A stretch of DNA of 64,000 nucleotides from Flavobacteriales bacterium (GTDB lineage Bacteria; Bacteroidota; Bacteroidia; UBA10329), in assembly GCA_020635495.1 (NCBI GenBank), contig JACJZQ010000007.1, positions 62,001-126,000 of the forward strand, given 5' to 3'. Shown in pieces: positions 26,888 to 34,959 of the stretch. The number at the start of each line of letters is the position of its first letter. Position 1 is the stretch's first letter. The notes under the pieces were generated by a model, which saw only the letters and a program-made list of their open reading frames with translations, did not search any database and was not told the origin of the DNA. A program made the translations under genes and the position numbers.

Positions 26888-28138
26888 CTAAGGCTGCTGA
26901 TGATATCTGACTCCGAATACAAGAATATCATCAGTCTGTTTACCGGTACCTATAAAGTCGTTCAAGAAATTATTCAGAGAGTCATGCTGTTCTGACATGC
27001 TTTGCTCTTTGATCTGCAATAATAGTTTTTTGAAGCCAGCTGTTTTAAGCTTTTCGCTCCACGTTTCATCAAAGGTGTCTGCAAATCCATCAGAGAAGAT
27101 GTAAATCGTGTCTCCTTCATTCAGTTGCAACTCATGGCTACTGAATTCAAAACCATCTTTTGTGGTTTCGCAAAGGCACTGTCGGTCACCTTTTATGATT
27201 TCAATGGTTTCGGTCCCTTTTCTGTGTATCCACAATGGGCGATGGGCCCCTGAGAATTGTATTACACCGGTTTTACGGTCCAGTCTGCAAAGTGCCATTT
27301 CCAAACCATCAAGTACCGAATCTTCTTCTTCTCCTGCCCTTCCAAGTGATTGGTGTATAGCCCGATTTACTATTGACAGCACTTCACCTGTCTCTGAACT
27401 CTGCCTAATGGCCATTTCAAGATTTTCTGCGCCTATGATGCTGAGGAATGCACCTGGCACTCCATGTCCTGTGCCGTCTGCCGCAGCAAAATGCACTGTA
27501 TCTCCCTCCTCGTGAAAGAAATAGAAATCTCCGCTTACCACTGCCTTAGGCCTGAACAGTATGAAGCTTTCAGGCAGTGCTTTCCGAATACGTTCTTTAG
27601 ATGGCATTAAAGCATGTTGTATACGCTGGGCATATCGCAAACTTGCCATAATGTGCTCGTTCTTGATGGACATCTGAGACGATTTGAGTTTGATCATCTC
27701 CTCCAACGAGCTGTTAATGCGTTGCAGTTTTTCCCTCAGTGCCACCTTTTCCGTGACCTCAATTCGTAAAGAGAGAAAACCAATCACTTCTTCATCATCA
27801 TTGGTCACCGGGAGTATTGTGGAGTCTACCCAATAGTAATGTCCATCCTTGGCTTTGTTTCTTATTTCACCTCTCCATGTTTTACCGCTAGTTATGGTTT
27901 GCCACATGTTTTCAAAAAACTCTACGGAATGGTACCCTGAGTTAATGATGGCATGACGCTGACCGATCAGTTCCTGCTCTGCATAGCCAGACATGGCACA
28001 GAACTGTTCGTTGGCGTGTATGATAATCCCATCAAGATCAGTCATAGATGCTACAATATTGCAGTCTATGGCACTCTGATAGGCCTTGAAGAGGTTCTTT
28101 AGATCGGCATTGATGCGTTTTTCCAGTTCTGTGCTCAT
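26888..28138 (-). CDS. PAS-SpoIIE/PP2C serine/threonine phosphatase
   Basis: The 416-residue soluble protein has a PAS/PAC domain (about residues 18-140, with VASMTDLDGIIIHANEQF and KAKDGHYYWVDS), a coiled-coil linker and a SpoIIE-type PP2C domain. The phosphatase metal motifs VSGDFY, DGTGHGVPGAFLS, IFSDGFAD and the final TDDILVFG are all present, so it should be active. It most likely dephosphorylates the SiaC protein encoded just downstream, gated by the PAS ligand. Confidence 0.9.
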   Translation of the reverse strand: MSTELEKRINADLKNLFKAYQSAIDCNIVASMTDLDGIIIHANEQFCAMSGYAEQELIGQRHAIINSGYHSVEFFENMWQTITSGKTWRGEIRNKAKDGHYYWVDSTILPVTNDDEEVIGFLSLRIEVTEKVALREKLQRINSSLEEMIKLKSSQMSIKNEHIMASLRYAQRIQHALMPSKERIRKALPESFILFRPKAVVSGDFYFFHEEGDTVHFAAADGTGHGVPGAFLSIIGAENLEMAIRQSSETGEVLSIVNRAIHQSLGRAGEEEDSVLDGLEMALCRLDRKTGVIQFSGAHRPLWIHRKGTETIEIIKGDRQCLCETTKDGFEFSSHELQLNEGDTIYIFSDGFADTFDETWSEKLKTAGFKKLLLQIKEQSMSEQHDSLNNFLNDFIGTGKQTDDILVFGVRYHQQP

Positions 28139-28484
28139 GTACGGTATATTTGACCGGATTCACGCCTAATAACGAAAGGCAAAATAAAAGGTTCTCCAAT
28201 CCTAATTTATCACCGGAATTAGAATAACGCAGCGGATGAAAAGTCTTACGCACCACCTTATTCGCTAATCGCGTGTTCATGTGCACATGTGAGCAAGTGG
28301 ACGACAAGACATTCCTTGGCATTGAGTTCCACGCTTAGGGTTATTCTCGGCAAATAATACTTATCGGTTATATGAACAGTATAAATACACGCATGTTGGT
28401 TAATCAAACCAACTGATGGTCAGACCTAAATTTGTGCGCCTGTAATGCTACTTGTGCGTAGCAGACCAGTTTAACAAGCGGCAG
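28139..28484. promoter_or_regulatory. Divergent control region between PP2C and TPR genes
   Basis: The 346-bp gap separates the minus-strand PP2C gene from the plus-strand TPR gene. It carries a perfect dyad TTGGTT-AATCA-AACCAA at 28396-28412, 72 bp before the TPR start. A half-conserved version of the island palindrome, ATAATA-CTTATC-GGTTAT, lies at 28354-28371. Both could be binding sites serving either gene. Confidence 0.4.
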
Positions 28485-29465
28485 ATGCCAATAGAAACAG
28501 ACAATCTGAAGAATAAGCTTAAGCTGCTTCTCAAAGACCCGCAGAAACATACAGAAGCGCTTATTCTGTTATTTCAACTGATTGAAAAGCTGAAGCATAC
28601 AAGAATTTCTGAAGCCTGGAGCCTTGCTAACGAAGCCTTGAGCATGGCCCAGCAGCAGAAAAATAACCAACAGACGGCAAATGCCCATTTAGCCATTGCA
28701 GAATCCTCATGGAAAATGGCTCAGTTCTCCATGGCCGTAGATCACTATGAAGCAGCACTGCATATTTACCTCGAGCTACAAGACGAGTTAGGAATTGCGA
28801 AATGCTACAACGGCATGGGTATCGTAGCAGGAGAAACAGACGAGCTGGAAAGAGCGCTAGAGTGTTTTGAACAGCCAATGCGTTACCAAAACACCATAAG
28901 CGACTCAGAATGGGCTGCCGTGCTTACGGGTAACATAGGCCACACTAACCTTAAGCTGCAGCGGTTTGAAGAGGCAATGGAATGCTTTGAACATGCGCTG
29001 GAGAAATACACCGCATCAGGAAACCAAGAAGGCATGGCCACTATGCTAGGAGGTATGGCCGGTGTGCATGTACACAGACAAGAGTATGACAAAGCCCTGG
29101 AGCTCTTAAAAAAGGTGAAAGAACTGATATCGTTGAAGGAGCCTGGCAGAGGAATGGCAGTGGCCATGATGAATACGGGCATCACCCTGCTCAGAAAGGG
29201 ACAATTCAACCTGGCCAAGCAGGAATTGGAGCAAGCGCTCAGCCTCATGGAAAAGATCGACTTCAAAGCGCACCAACCAGAAGTACTTAGGAATTTGATG
29301 CATGCCTGCTTAGAATTAGAAGACACGGCCGAGTTTGACCGATACATGCAGATCTATGAAGAATTCCGCCACGAAGACATCATACAGCAAGCACGCGATC
29401 GGCACAAGCGCATCATAGAATTTGGGAATACCCAAAACCAGAGCATTGAACAAATGCTAGACTGA
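28485..29465 (+). CDS. Tetratricopeptide-repeat protein
   Basis: The ATG at 28485 is chosen over a TTG 33 bp upstream, giving 326 residues. At least six TPR units are visible between residues 50 and 290 (for example GNIGHTNLKLQRFEEAMECFEHALEKY and GMAGVHVHRQEYDKALELLKKV). There is no signal peptide, so it is cytoplasmic. TPR proteins of this make-up often act as scaffolds or, like Rap proteins, bind response regulators. It sits between phosphatase and kinase modules, but a specific partner cannot be read from the sequence. Confidence 0.82.
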   Translation: MPIETDNLKNKLKLLLKDPQKHTEALILLFQLIEKLKHTRISEAWSLANEALSMAQQQKNNQQTANAHLAIAESSWKMAQFSMAVDHYEAALHIYLELQDELGIAKCYNGMGIVAGETDELERALECFEQPMRYQNTISDSEWAAVLTGNIGHTNLKLQRFEEAMECFEHALEKYTASGNQEGMATMLGGMAGVHVHRQEYDKALELLKKVKELISLKEPGRGMAVAMMNTGITLLRKGQFNLAKQELEQALSLMEKIDFKAHQPEVLRNLMHACLELEDTAEFDRYMQIYEEFRHEDIIQQARDRHKRIIEFGNTQNQSIEQMLD

Positions 29466-29568
29466 GATACATCCTTCAGACCTTTTATAGACCACCTCTC
29501 TCCTAACCGTCTCCGCAGGCTTCAGCATAAGGCTGTTTACATCATTTCCCAAAAAGAGAGGACTACCA

Positions 29569-29882
29569 CAAAGCAGTTGCTTGGAGGTGTTCCTAACAAA
29601 AGAATCGGGGCAAAACACCCGTCTCGTGGCATTCCCAATAAAAGGATTGAGGCAAAACACCCGTCTCGTGGCATTCTGAATAAAAGGATTGGAGCAAAAC
29701 ACCCGTCTCGTGGCATTCCGAATAAAAGGATTGAGGCAAAACACCCGTCTCGTGGCATTCCTGATAAAAGGATTGAAGCAAAACACCTGTCTTGTGGCAT
29801 TCCGAATAAATGGATTGAAGCAAAACACCTGTCTCGTGGCATTCCTGATAAAAGGATTGAAGCAAAACAGTTGCTCGGTACC
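29569..29882. repeat. 42-bp tandem repeat (minisatellite), about seven units
   Basis: Six near-identical 42-bp units run from 29611 to 29862 in phase (29611, 29653, 29695, 29737, 29779, 29821), each beginning CAAAACACC. A divergent unit precedes them (29569-29610) and a truncated one follows (29863-29882). Both edge units share CAGTTGCT instead of CACCCGTCT. Units differ mainly at positions 25-27 and 39-41. Because 42 is divisible by 3 and the unit lacks stops, several frames on both strands stay open through the array, but none has convincing gene structure. Confidence 0.9.
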
Positions 29883-29986
29883 AATATAATTTCTCCATAC
29901 CCCTCCAAGGACGTAAATAGGTTACGTTCTGCCCCTTTTGCTTTGGTGCATCATTCATTTCATGTTTCACTAAAACCAATATTATC

Positions 29987-30937
29987 ATGGCAGAATGGAG
30001 TTATTTACAGAACCAGTTCAACAACAGCACAGAAGGTAGTTTCGTACTGATGCTGGCCCTTGGCAACGACCACATTGCCAAGCTTGAGGCCCAACAGGCC
30101 GATGCAGACATTGCCGCCCTACTGGCGCGCACCCAACCCCTGCAAGAAGATTATGGCAAGGCCTACACCACATGGAAAAGCGCCATAGCCATTCGCAAAG
30201 GGGCCACGCTCAACATAGACCAACTTTTGGCCGAACTGAGCAGCCTGAAAATAAAGCAGTGGGATATACAGATACAAGGGCAATTCTTGGACGGAACCCC
30301 CGAGTATATGGCACTGCTACCTGAAAAGCGGAGTCCTTTTCAGAAAGGGGCAAAAGACCAGCGCATCAATGCCGTGGCAGCACTTGGCCTCCGGTTGGCA
30401 GATTATCCTGCTTTGGCCGCCACACAGGCCGATGTAGATGCGTTTAGCACACAGTTGGTAGATGCCAGAGACGCCCAACAGCAGAAAGAACAGCTTATAG
30501 AACAAGGCAGTGATGACCTTGAAGCTGCCCGTGTAAAACTGGCCACCATGATGTATGGTAATCTGGGTGTGCTGATGGACAAGTATCGCGATGCGCCCGA
30601 CTATATCAACAACTTCTGGGAAGTAAGCCTTATGCAGAACACTCCACCGCCAAGCCGCGAATTCAGCGGAACGGTGGCTGCCGATGCAACCGTAAACCTT
30701 ACCCAAACGGTGGGCACCAACGCCAAGGCGGTGCTGAGCAACGTGGGCTACACCACGCTTACCTTCTGCATGGCCGCTACCGATACCGATGCGTGCACCA
30801 CAGGGGTGCAAGTAAACCCAGGTGATACCGTAGAGGTGGAACGCGCTTCTTTGGGTGAAGATGAAGATGCCAACCTGAACGTGACCAACCTGAGCCCTGA
30901 TACCGAAGGGACCTACAGCGTAGAGGTGATAGGGTAA
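29987..30937 (+). CDS. Protein of unknown function with helical N-terminal and beta C-terminal domain
   Basis: The 316-residue protein has no signal peptide. Residues 1-215 are Ala/Gln-rich and helical (KLEAQQADADIAALLARTQ, DAQQQKEQLIEQGSDDLEAARVKLATMMYGNL). After a PPPS hinge, residues 225-316 look like a small beta-sandwich (FSGTVAADATVNL, VQVNPGDTVEVERA, GTYSVEV). I do not recognise the family. The gene looks richer in G+C and in GCC/ACC codons than its neighbours. It sits directly after the minisatellite and ends at a strong terminator, so it forms a self-contained unit. Confidence 0.75.
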   Translation: MAEWSYLQNQFNNSTEGSFVLMLALGNDHIAKLEAQQADADIAALLARTQPLQEDYGKAYTTWKSAIAIRKGATLNIDQLLAELSSLKIKQWDIQIQGQFLDGTPEYMALLPEKRSPFQKGAKDQRINAVAALGLRLADYPALAATQADVDAFSTQLVDARDAQQQKEQLIEQGSDDLEAARVKLATMMYGNLGVLMDKYRDAPDYINNFWEVSLMQNTPPPSREFSGTVAADATVNLTQTVGTNAKAVLSNVGYTTLTFCMAATDTDACTTGVQVNPGDTVEVERASLGEDEDANLNVTNLSPDTEGTYSVEVIG

Positions 30938-30959
30938 TTATTTGAGCCGTTTGATGGGG

Positions 30960-30990
30960 AAGCGGGGCCAATTGGCCCCGCTTTCTTTTT
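30960..30990 (+). terminator. Strong intrinsic terminator
   Basis: A 24-base perfect palindrome at 30960-30983 (AAGCGGGGCC, AATT, GGCCCCGCTT) is followed by TCTTTTT. It ends the transcript of the 29987-30937 gene 23 bp after its stop. Confidence 0.9.
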
Positions 30991-31185
30991 GATGTGATCA
31001 TCAAGGTAGAGAAACCACCTAGCCATTTTAGGATTGCAGATGCACACAGCTAAGCTTTTTTGCATAGAATTTTCAAGGTACTGGCTTAGAACAGATCAAG
31101 CTATTCAGACAGAACAGGCCGATCTTTAAAAAAATTATCCATGGAATTGAACACGATCTGCCCCGTGTTGTTAACGCAAAGAGCA

Positions 31186-31201
31186 ATTGATTAAAATCAA
31201 T
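31186..31201. promoter_or_regulatory. FNR/CRP-type box TTGAT-TAAA-ATCAA
   Basis: The dyad ATTGATT-AA-AATCAAT contains an exact match to the FNR/Anr consensus TTGAT-N4-ATCAA (31187-31200). It lies about 80-150 bp upstream of the HisKA_2 kinase, depending on the true start. A TAAGTTTA element at 31215-31222 could be the Bacteroidota -7 box. Control by an FNR-family oxygen or NO regulator is inferred; no such gene is in the window. Confidence 0.5.
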
Positions 31202-31342
31202 GGTATTATTCTTTTAAGTTTAGCAACAAACAACGGAATGGTATCTGGCCAGAGATAACAACCCCTAAGATTTAAGGCCCTGAACAGAGAAATCGCAAAC
31301 GAAGTCATCCTTGCAGGCAGACTAGGAACCTGGGACTGGTAC

Positions 31343-32287
31343 GTGCAGACGGGCGAAGCCACATTCAACGAACGCTGGGCAGAGATCATCGGCTACACGC
31401 TAGAAGAACTGCAGCCGTTAAGTATTGATACTTGGATGAAATTTGCTCATCCGGACGATTTGGAAGAGTCAAACGTCAAATTGCAAAAATGCTTCAATAA
31501 AGAAGTGGAGTACTACGACCACTTGGCAAGAATGAAACACAAAGAGGGCCATTGGGTGTGGGTACAGGATAGAGGCCGCGTATTAGAATGGAATGAAGAT
31601 GGCACACCCAAGCGCATGGTAGGTTCTCATAACGACCTCACAGCCGAGGTTGAATTACGCCAACAGCTTGCCTTGTCTTTGCACCAAACAGAACTCTTGT
31701 TAGAAGAAATTCACCACAGAGTGAAGAATAATTTGCTTACCCTACGATCCTTAGCTCAGATAAAAGCAGAAAACGGACTGGTGGAACTTAAAGAGCTGAA
31801 TGACGCCATTACCGCCATAAGCAAAATGCATGAGGCCGTGTACCTTACAGAAAGTTACGAGATGGTTACGGTAAGGTGGTACTTGGAGCGGGTATTAAAA
31901 GAAATGATATTGCCAGCAAATGCCACTTTAAACTTTGATTTACAAGAATCGAACGAATACTGGAAAACCGAAAACCTTGTACCGCTTGGCATCATAGTAA
32001 CAGAATTGGTATCTAACAGTTGCAAGCATGGTAGTAAGAATGGTGAAGAGCCAATAAACATTACCGTCAGTCTAACTGAAAAAGACAACCAATTGATACT
32101 TACCGTAAAGGATGATGGGGTGGGATTTGAGAAAGAATCCCCTAACATTGAAGCATCAGAAAGCGTAGGCTTCATGCTCATAGACATGTATGCAAGTAAG
32201 CTGAACGGACAATGTGATTGCTGGAGTGAAAATGGGGCAGTAACCCAGTGCACATTCCCTTTAATCATAGGCAAGTCTGACAACTAA
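31343..32287 (+). CDS. PAS-HisKA_2 histidine kinase with unresolved or broken N-terminus
   Basis: From the GTG at 31343 the product is 314 residues. It has a PAS/PAC domain (GEATFNERWAEIIGYTLEEL to GSHNDLTAE), a HisKA_2 dimerisation motif (LLLEEIHHRVKNNLLTLRSLAQ) and a HATPase domain (ELVSNSCKHG, VKDDGVGF). The PAS fold clearly starts earlier: in-frame codons from 31259 encode more PAS residues (ILAGRLGTWDWY). An in-frame ATG at 31238 is separated from this by a TAA at 31256-31258, six codons on. Either a non-AUG start such as CTG 31280 is used, or a nonsense mutation has damaged the gene. Confidence 0.75.
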   Translation: MQTGEATFNERWAEIIGYTLEELQPLSIDTWMKFAHPDDLEESNVKLQKCFNKEVEYYDHLARMKHKEGHWVWVQDRGRVLEWNEDGTPKRMVGSHNDLTAEVELRQQLALSLHQTELLLEEIHHRVKNNLLTLRSLAQIKAENGLVELKELNDAITAISKMHEAVYLTESYEMVTVRWYLERVLKEMILPANATLNFDLQESNEYWKTENLVPLGIIVTELVSNSCKHGSKNGEEPINITVSLTEKDNQLILTVKDDGVGFEKESPNIEASESVGFMLIDMYASKLNGQCDCWSENGAVTQCTFPLIIGKSDN

Positions 32288-32330
32288 AGGAAGCCTCTCA
32301 GATTATCATTCCTTACCATAGAAATTACAG

Positions 32331-32369
32331 AACAGAAAGCGGAGCCAGTAAGCTTCGCTTTCTGTTTTT
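32331..32369 (+). terminator. Intrinsic terminator of the HisKA_2 kinase
   Basis: An 11-bp perfect stem, AACAGAAAGCG (32331-32341) with CGCTTTCTGTT (32356-32366), is followed by TTT, 43 bp after the kinase stop codon. It separates this kinase from the H-NOX operon. Confidence 0.85.
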
Positions 32370-32409
32370 ACCAGCGTGCTGTATGTCATTCATCGAAAAC
32401 ATTCAGGAT

Positions 32410-32427
32410 GTAACCATAAGTAGTTAT
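32410..32427. promoter_or_regulatory. Palindromic site TAACC-N6-AGTTA, copy 3
   Basis: GTAACC-ATAAGT-AGTTAT ends 88 bp upstream of the H-NOX start, nearly the same distance as at the SiaC-like genes (78 and 86 bp). It links the H-NOX operon to the same putative regulator as the sites at 21217, 21709 and 36300. Confidence 0.5.
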
Positions 32428-32515
32428 AGCCACACATCAATACAGCGCTAAAATGCTATGTAGCATTAAAACCTTACCTCCACCTTAGTTGTTTAAAAAC
32501 CCAAACAAATAGTGG

Positions 32516-33058
32516 ATGTACGGACTTGTAAATAAAGCAATACAGGACATGGTTATCAAAGACCATGGGGCACAGAAATGGAACGAAATAAGACTGAAAG
32601 CCGGTATGGAAGACGAACGGTTTGTAAGCCTCAAAAGCTATCCTGATAAGTTGACCTACGACCTTGTAAGTGCTGCAAGCCAAGTGCTTGGGGCAGATGC
32701 AGAGAACATACTGGCCGCGTTTGGAGAGCACTGGGTGCTTTACACTGCCAATGAAGGTTATGGAGATATGCTTGATTTTACAGGAAGTACGCTTCCAGAA
32801 TTCTTGAAGAATCTAGACCTACTGCATTTGCGGGTTCAGAACATGATGCCCCATTTACAGCCACCGAAATTCGAATGCATCGAGATCACAGAAAACGAGG
32901 TGGAACTGTTGTATTTCTCTGAGCGCGAGGGGCTGGTACCTATGGTAATGGGCCTTTTGAACGGTTTGGGACAGCGCTTCAATGTAAATGTGCAAGTAGA
33001 ATACACACACAAGAAAGAAGCCAGTGGAGAACCACACAGATTTAGAGTTACTTGGTAG
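32516..33058 (+). CDS. H-NOX (haem nitric oxide/oxygen binding) sensor protein
   Basis: This 180-residue stand-alone H-NOX protein starts MYGLVNKAIQDMV as expected. The haem-ligating proximal histidine is His104 (LDLLHLRV), and the haem-propionate motif YxSxR is Tyr133-Ser135-Arg137. There is no tyrosine at the distal position used by oxygen-binding H-NOX proteins (Tyr140 in Thermoanaerobacter, here near Pro142), so it is probably selective for NO over oxygen. The last 35 bp overlap the histidine kinase gene, its natural partner. It is the entry point of a four-gene signalling operon. Confidence 0.93.
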   Translation: MYGLVNKAIQDMVIKDHGAQKWNEIRLKAGMEDERFVSLKSYPDKLTYDLVSAASQVLGADAENILAAFGEHWVLYTANEGYGDMLDFTGSTLPEFLKNLDLLHLRVQNMMPHLQPPKFECIEITENEVELLYFSEREGLVPMVMGLLNGLGQRFNVNVQVEYTHKKEASGEPHRFRVTW

Positions 33059-34571
33059 CAATTACCATGCTCGGGAGCTCATTGAGGCCGTTGCTCCATT
33101 ATCTCTGTTTGTAGATGCCCAAGGTACGGTAACCTGGCACTCTACAGGTATGGGTAAAAGTGTGCCTATGCTGGAAAAAGGTGTGGCGCTAACAGATGTG
33201 TTTGCGGTGGTAAGGCCGGCAGGCATCGAAAACCTTCAGCAACTTAATGACCCAAGGTACTTTGTAGTGCTGGCCGAAAGAAGAAGCACCAATAGATTCA
33301 AGTGCACCAAAGTCGCCTCGCAGAACAATGGAGGTTTTATGCTGGCATGTAGTCCCATGCTCAGTGAGCGTAACTCTCCAACCCACTACGGTCTATCGGT
33401 GAGCGATTTCGCTCCGCATGATATCATTGCAGAGTACTTGTTTGTAATGAAAGCCAACCAAATGGGAATGCGTGAGGCGAATGAACTCATCCATTCCATT
33501 AGCAGCAAGAACAAAGAGCTGGAGCAGGCAAGAAAAGACCTAGTTTATCTCAACACACGTTTAGAGGAAAAAGCTGCCAAAACAGAAGAAACACTCAACC
33601 AGGCCAAATCAGAACTTTTGGAAGGTGAGAAGCTGGCCATGCTTGGCAGATTGGCCGCTGGTGTAGCGCATGAAATGAACACGCCATTGGGTGCCATAAC
33701 CTCCAGTGCGGATAATCTGAGTTCCATACTGCGCGCCATGTTTAAGGAAGGGTTTGAAAACACGGATCATTCCATAATTGCAGAAGCGTGCAAACTGGCA
33801 GATGAATTTACTGCTCACGACACCCTTACCAGCAGGCAAGAACGCGCTGAGAGAAAGTTACTTTCAGAATATCTGGAAACCCAATATGGTATTCCAGACT
33901 CTGCAACACATGCAGCAGCATTGGTAGAATGCGGTGTGTTAGGTTCCGATAAGGATATCATAGAACACATCTACCTGTCTGAAGATGTGGAAAAAGCTTT
34001 GCAAGCCACAACCACCATCATGCGGATAAGGAAATCTGTAAGTACCATAGAGGTAGCTGCCCAAAAGGCGGCCAATGTGGTAAGAGCGCTCAAATCCTAT
34101 GTTAGGAATGACAGTGTACTAAGTACTGCCGTGTTTGACGTTCGCAGAAGTATTCAGGATGTGCTGCTACTGTTCAGCAATCAAATGAAGAAAGGCATTG
34201 AACTGCACATGGATCTGAATCAGAAAATGATGGTGCAGGGTAATGAGTCAGAGCTCAGTAAAGTGTGGAGCAACCTCATTGCCAATGCACTGTATGCCAT
34301 GGAGTATAGCGGTAACCTCTGGATAGAGGGAACAACAGACAGCACATATATCACACTCCGATTTACCAATGATGGACCGCGTATACCAGAAGAGGTAAAG
34401 GCAAGGTTGTTTGAGCCGTTCTACACCACCAAACCAATAGGAGAAGGGTCTGGAATGGGTCTGAGTATTGTAATGAACATTGTTGCTTCACTTAACGGCA
34501 GTTTGGAGGTTGAATCTGATGAGAGAACCACATTTACTGTAACACTACCAAAAGCGCCAAGCCATGATTGA
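33024..34571 (+). CDS. H-NOX-associated (HNOBA) sensor histidine kinase
   Basis: The GTG at 33024 overlaps the H-NOX gene. The 515-residue soluble protein begins with an HNOBA PAS-like domain (APLSLFVDAQGTVTWHSTG to LNDPRYFVVL, residues 20-90), as in H-NOX partner kinases and guanylate cyclases. A coiled coil (about 145-200) follows, then HisKA with His216 (VAHEMNTPLGAI) and HATPase_c with Asn421 and a GEGSGMGLSI lid. The H-to-N-box distance of about 205 residues is roughly 100 longer than usual, so there is an insertion inside the dimerisation domain. The stop overlaps the next gene by 8 bp. Confidence 0.9.
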   Translation: MENHTDLELLGSNYHARELIEAVAPLSLFVDAQGTVTWHSTGMGKSVPMLEKGVALTDVFAVVRPAGIENLQQLNDPRYFVVLAERRSTNRFKCTKVASQNNGGFMLACSPMLSERNSPTHYGLSVSDFAPHDIIAEYLFVMKANQMGMREANELIHSISSKNKELEQARKDLVYLNTRLEEKAAKTEETLNQAKSELLEGEKLAMLGRLAAGVAHEMNTPLGAITSSADNLSSILRAMFKEGFENTDHSIIAEACKLADEFTAHDTLTSRQERAERKLLSEYLETQYGIPDSATHAAALVECGVLGSDKDIIEHIYLSEDVEKALQATTTIMRIRKSVSTIEVAAQKAANVVRALKSYVRNDSVLSTAVFDVRRSIQDVLLLFSNQMKKGIELHMDLNQKMMVQGNESELSKVWSNLIANALYAMEYSGNLWIEGTTDSTYITLRFTNDGPRIPEEVKARLFEPFYTTKPIGEGSGMGLSIVMNIVASLNGSLEVESDERTTFTVTLPKAPSHD

Positions 34572-34959
34572 CACAGCCATATTGTGCGTGGATGACGAGA
34601 AATTGGTGTTGGACAGCTTGAGAATACAGCTTTCCAGACATTATGCCGACCAACACCACTTGGAGTTTGCCCAAGATGCAGAGGAGGGTCTTGAGGTAAT
34701 AGGAGACTTGGCAGATAACGGCATCAGAACCGTGTTGGTGATAAGCGATTGGATGATGCCCGGCATGAACGGAGACGAATTCCTGCATGCAGTACAGAAG
34801 CAATATCCTTCAGTAAATACCATGATACTGACCGGCCAGGCCAACGAAGAGAAATTGGAAGAACTGAAAACCTCAGGTATTACCAACATGGTACTCAATA
34901 AACCATGGAAAGAAGAAGACCTGATAAACGCTATCAAAGGGTTACTGAGCCAGATATGA
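34564..34959 (+). CDS. Single-domain response regulator
   Basis: The 131-residue receiver domain has acidic pocket Asp10/Asp11, phospho-acceptor Asp62 (ISDWMMPGMNGDEF), the Thr in MILTGQ and Lys in LNKPW. There is no output domain. Such proteins can be phosphate sinks, shuttles or protein-binding outputs. It overlaps the H-NOX-associated kinase upstream (8 bp) and the receiver-PP2C gene downstream (ATGA). It is therefore almost certainly a direct target of that kinase. Confidence 0.93.
   Translation: MIDTAILCVDDEKLVLDSLRIQLSRHYADQHHLEFAQDAEEGLEVIGDLADNGIRTVLVISDWMMPGMNGDEFLHAVQKQYPSVNTMILTGQANEEKLEELKTSGITNMVLNKPWKEEDLINAIKGLLSQI

Noticed and set aside
29569..29882. CRISPR array
   Set aside because: The units are contiguous with no unique spacers, and no cas genes are present.
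29457..30050. Long overlapping open frames on both strands through the 42-bp repeats
   Set aside because: They exist because the unit length is a multiple of three and lacks stops. Composition is low-complexity, unit differences show no coding pattern and there is no start signal or partner gene.
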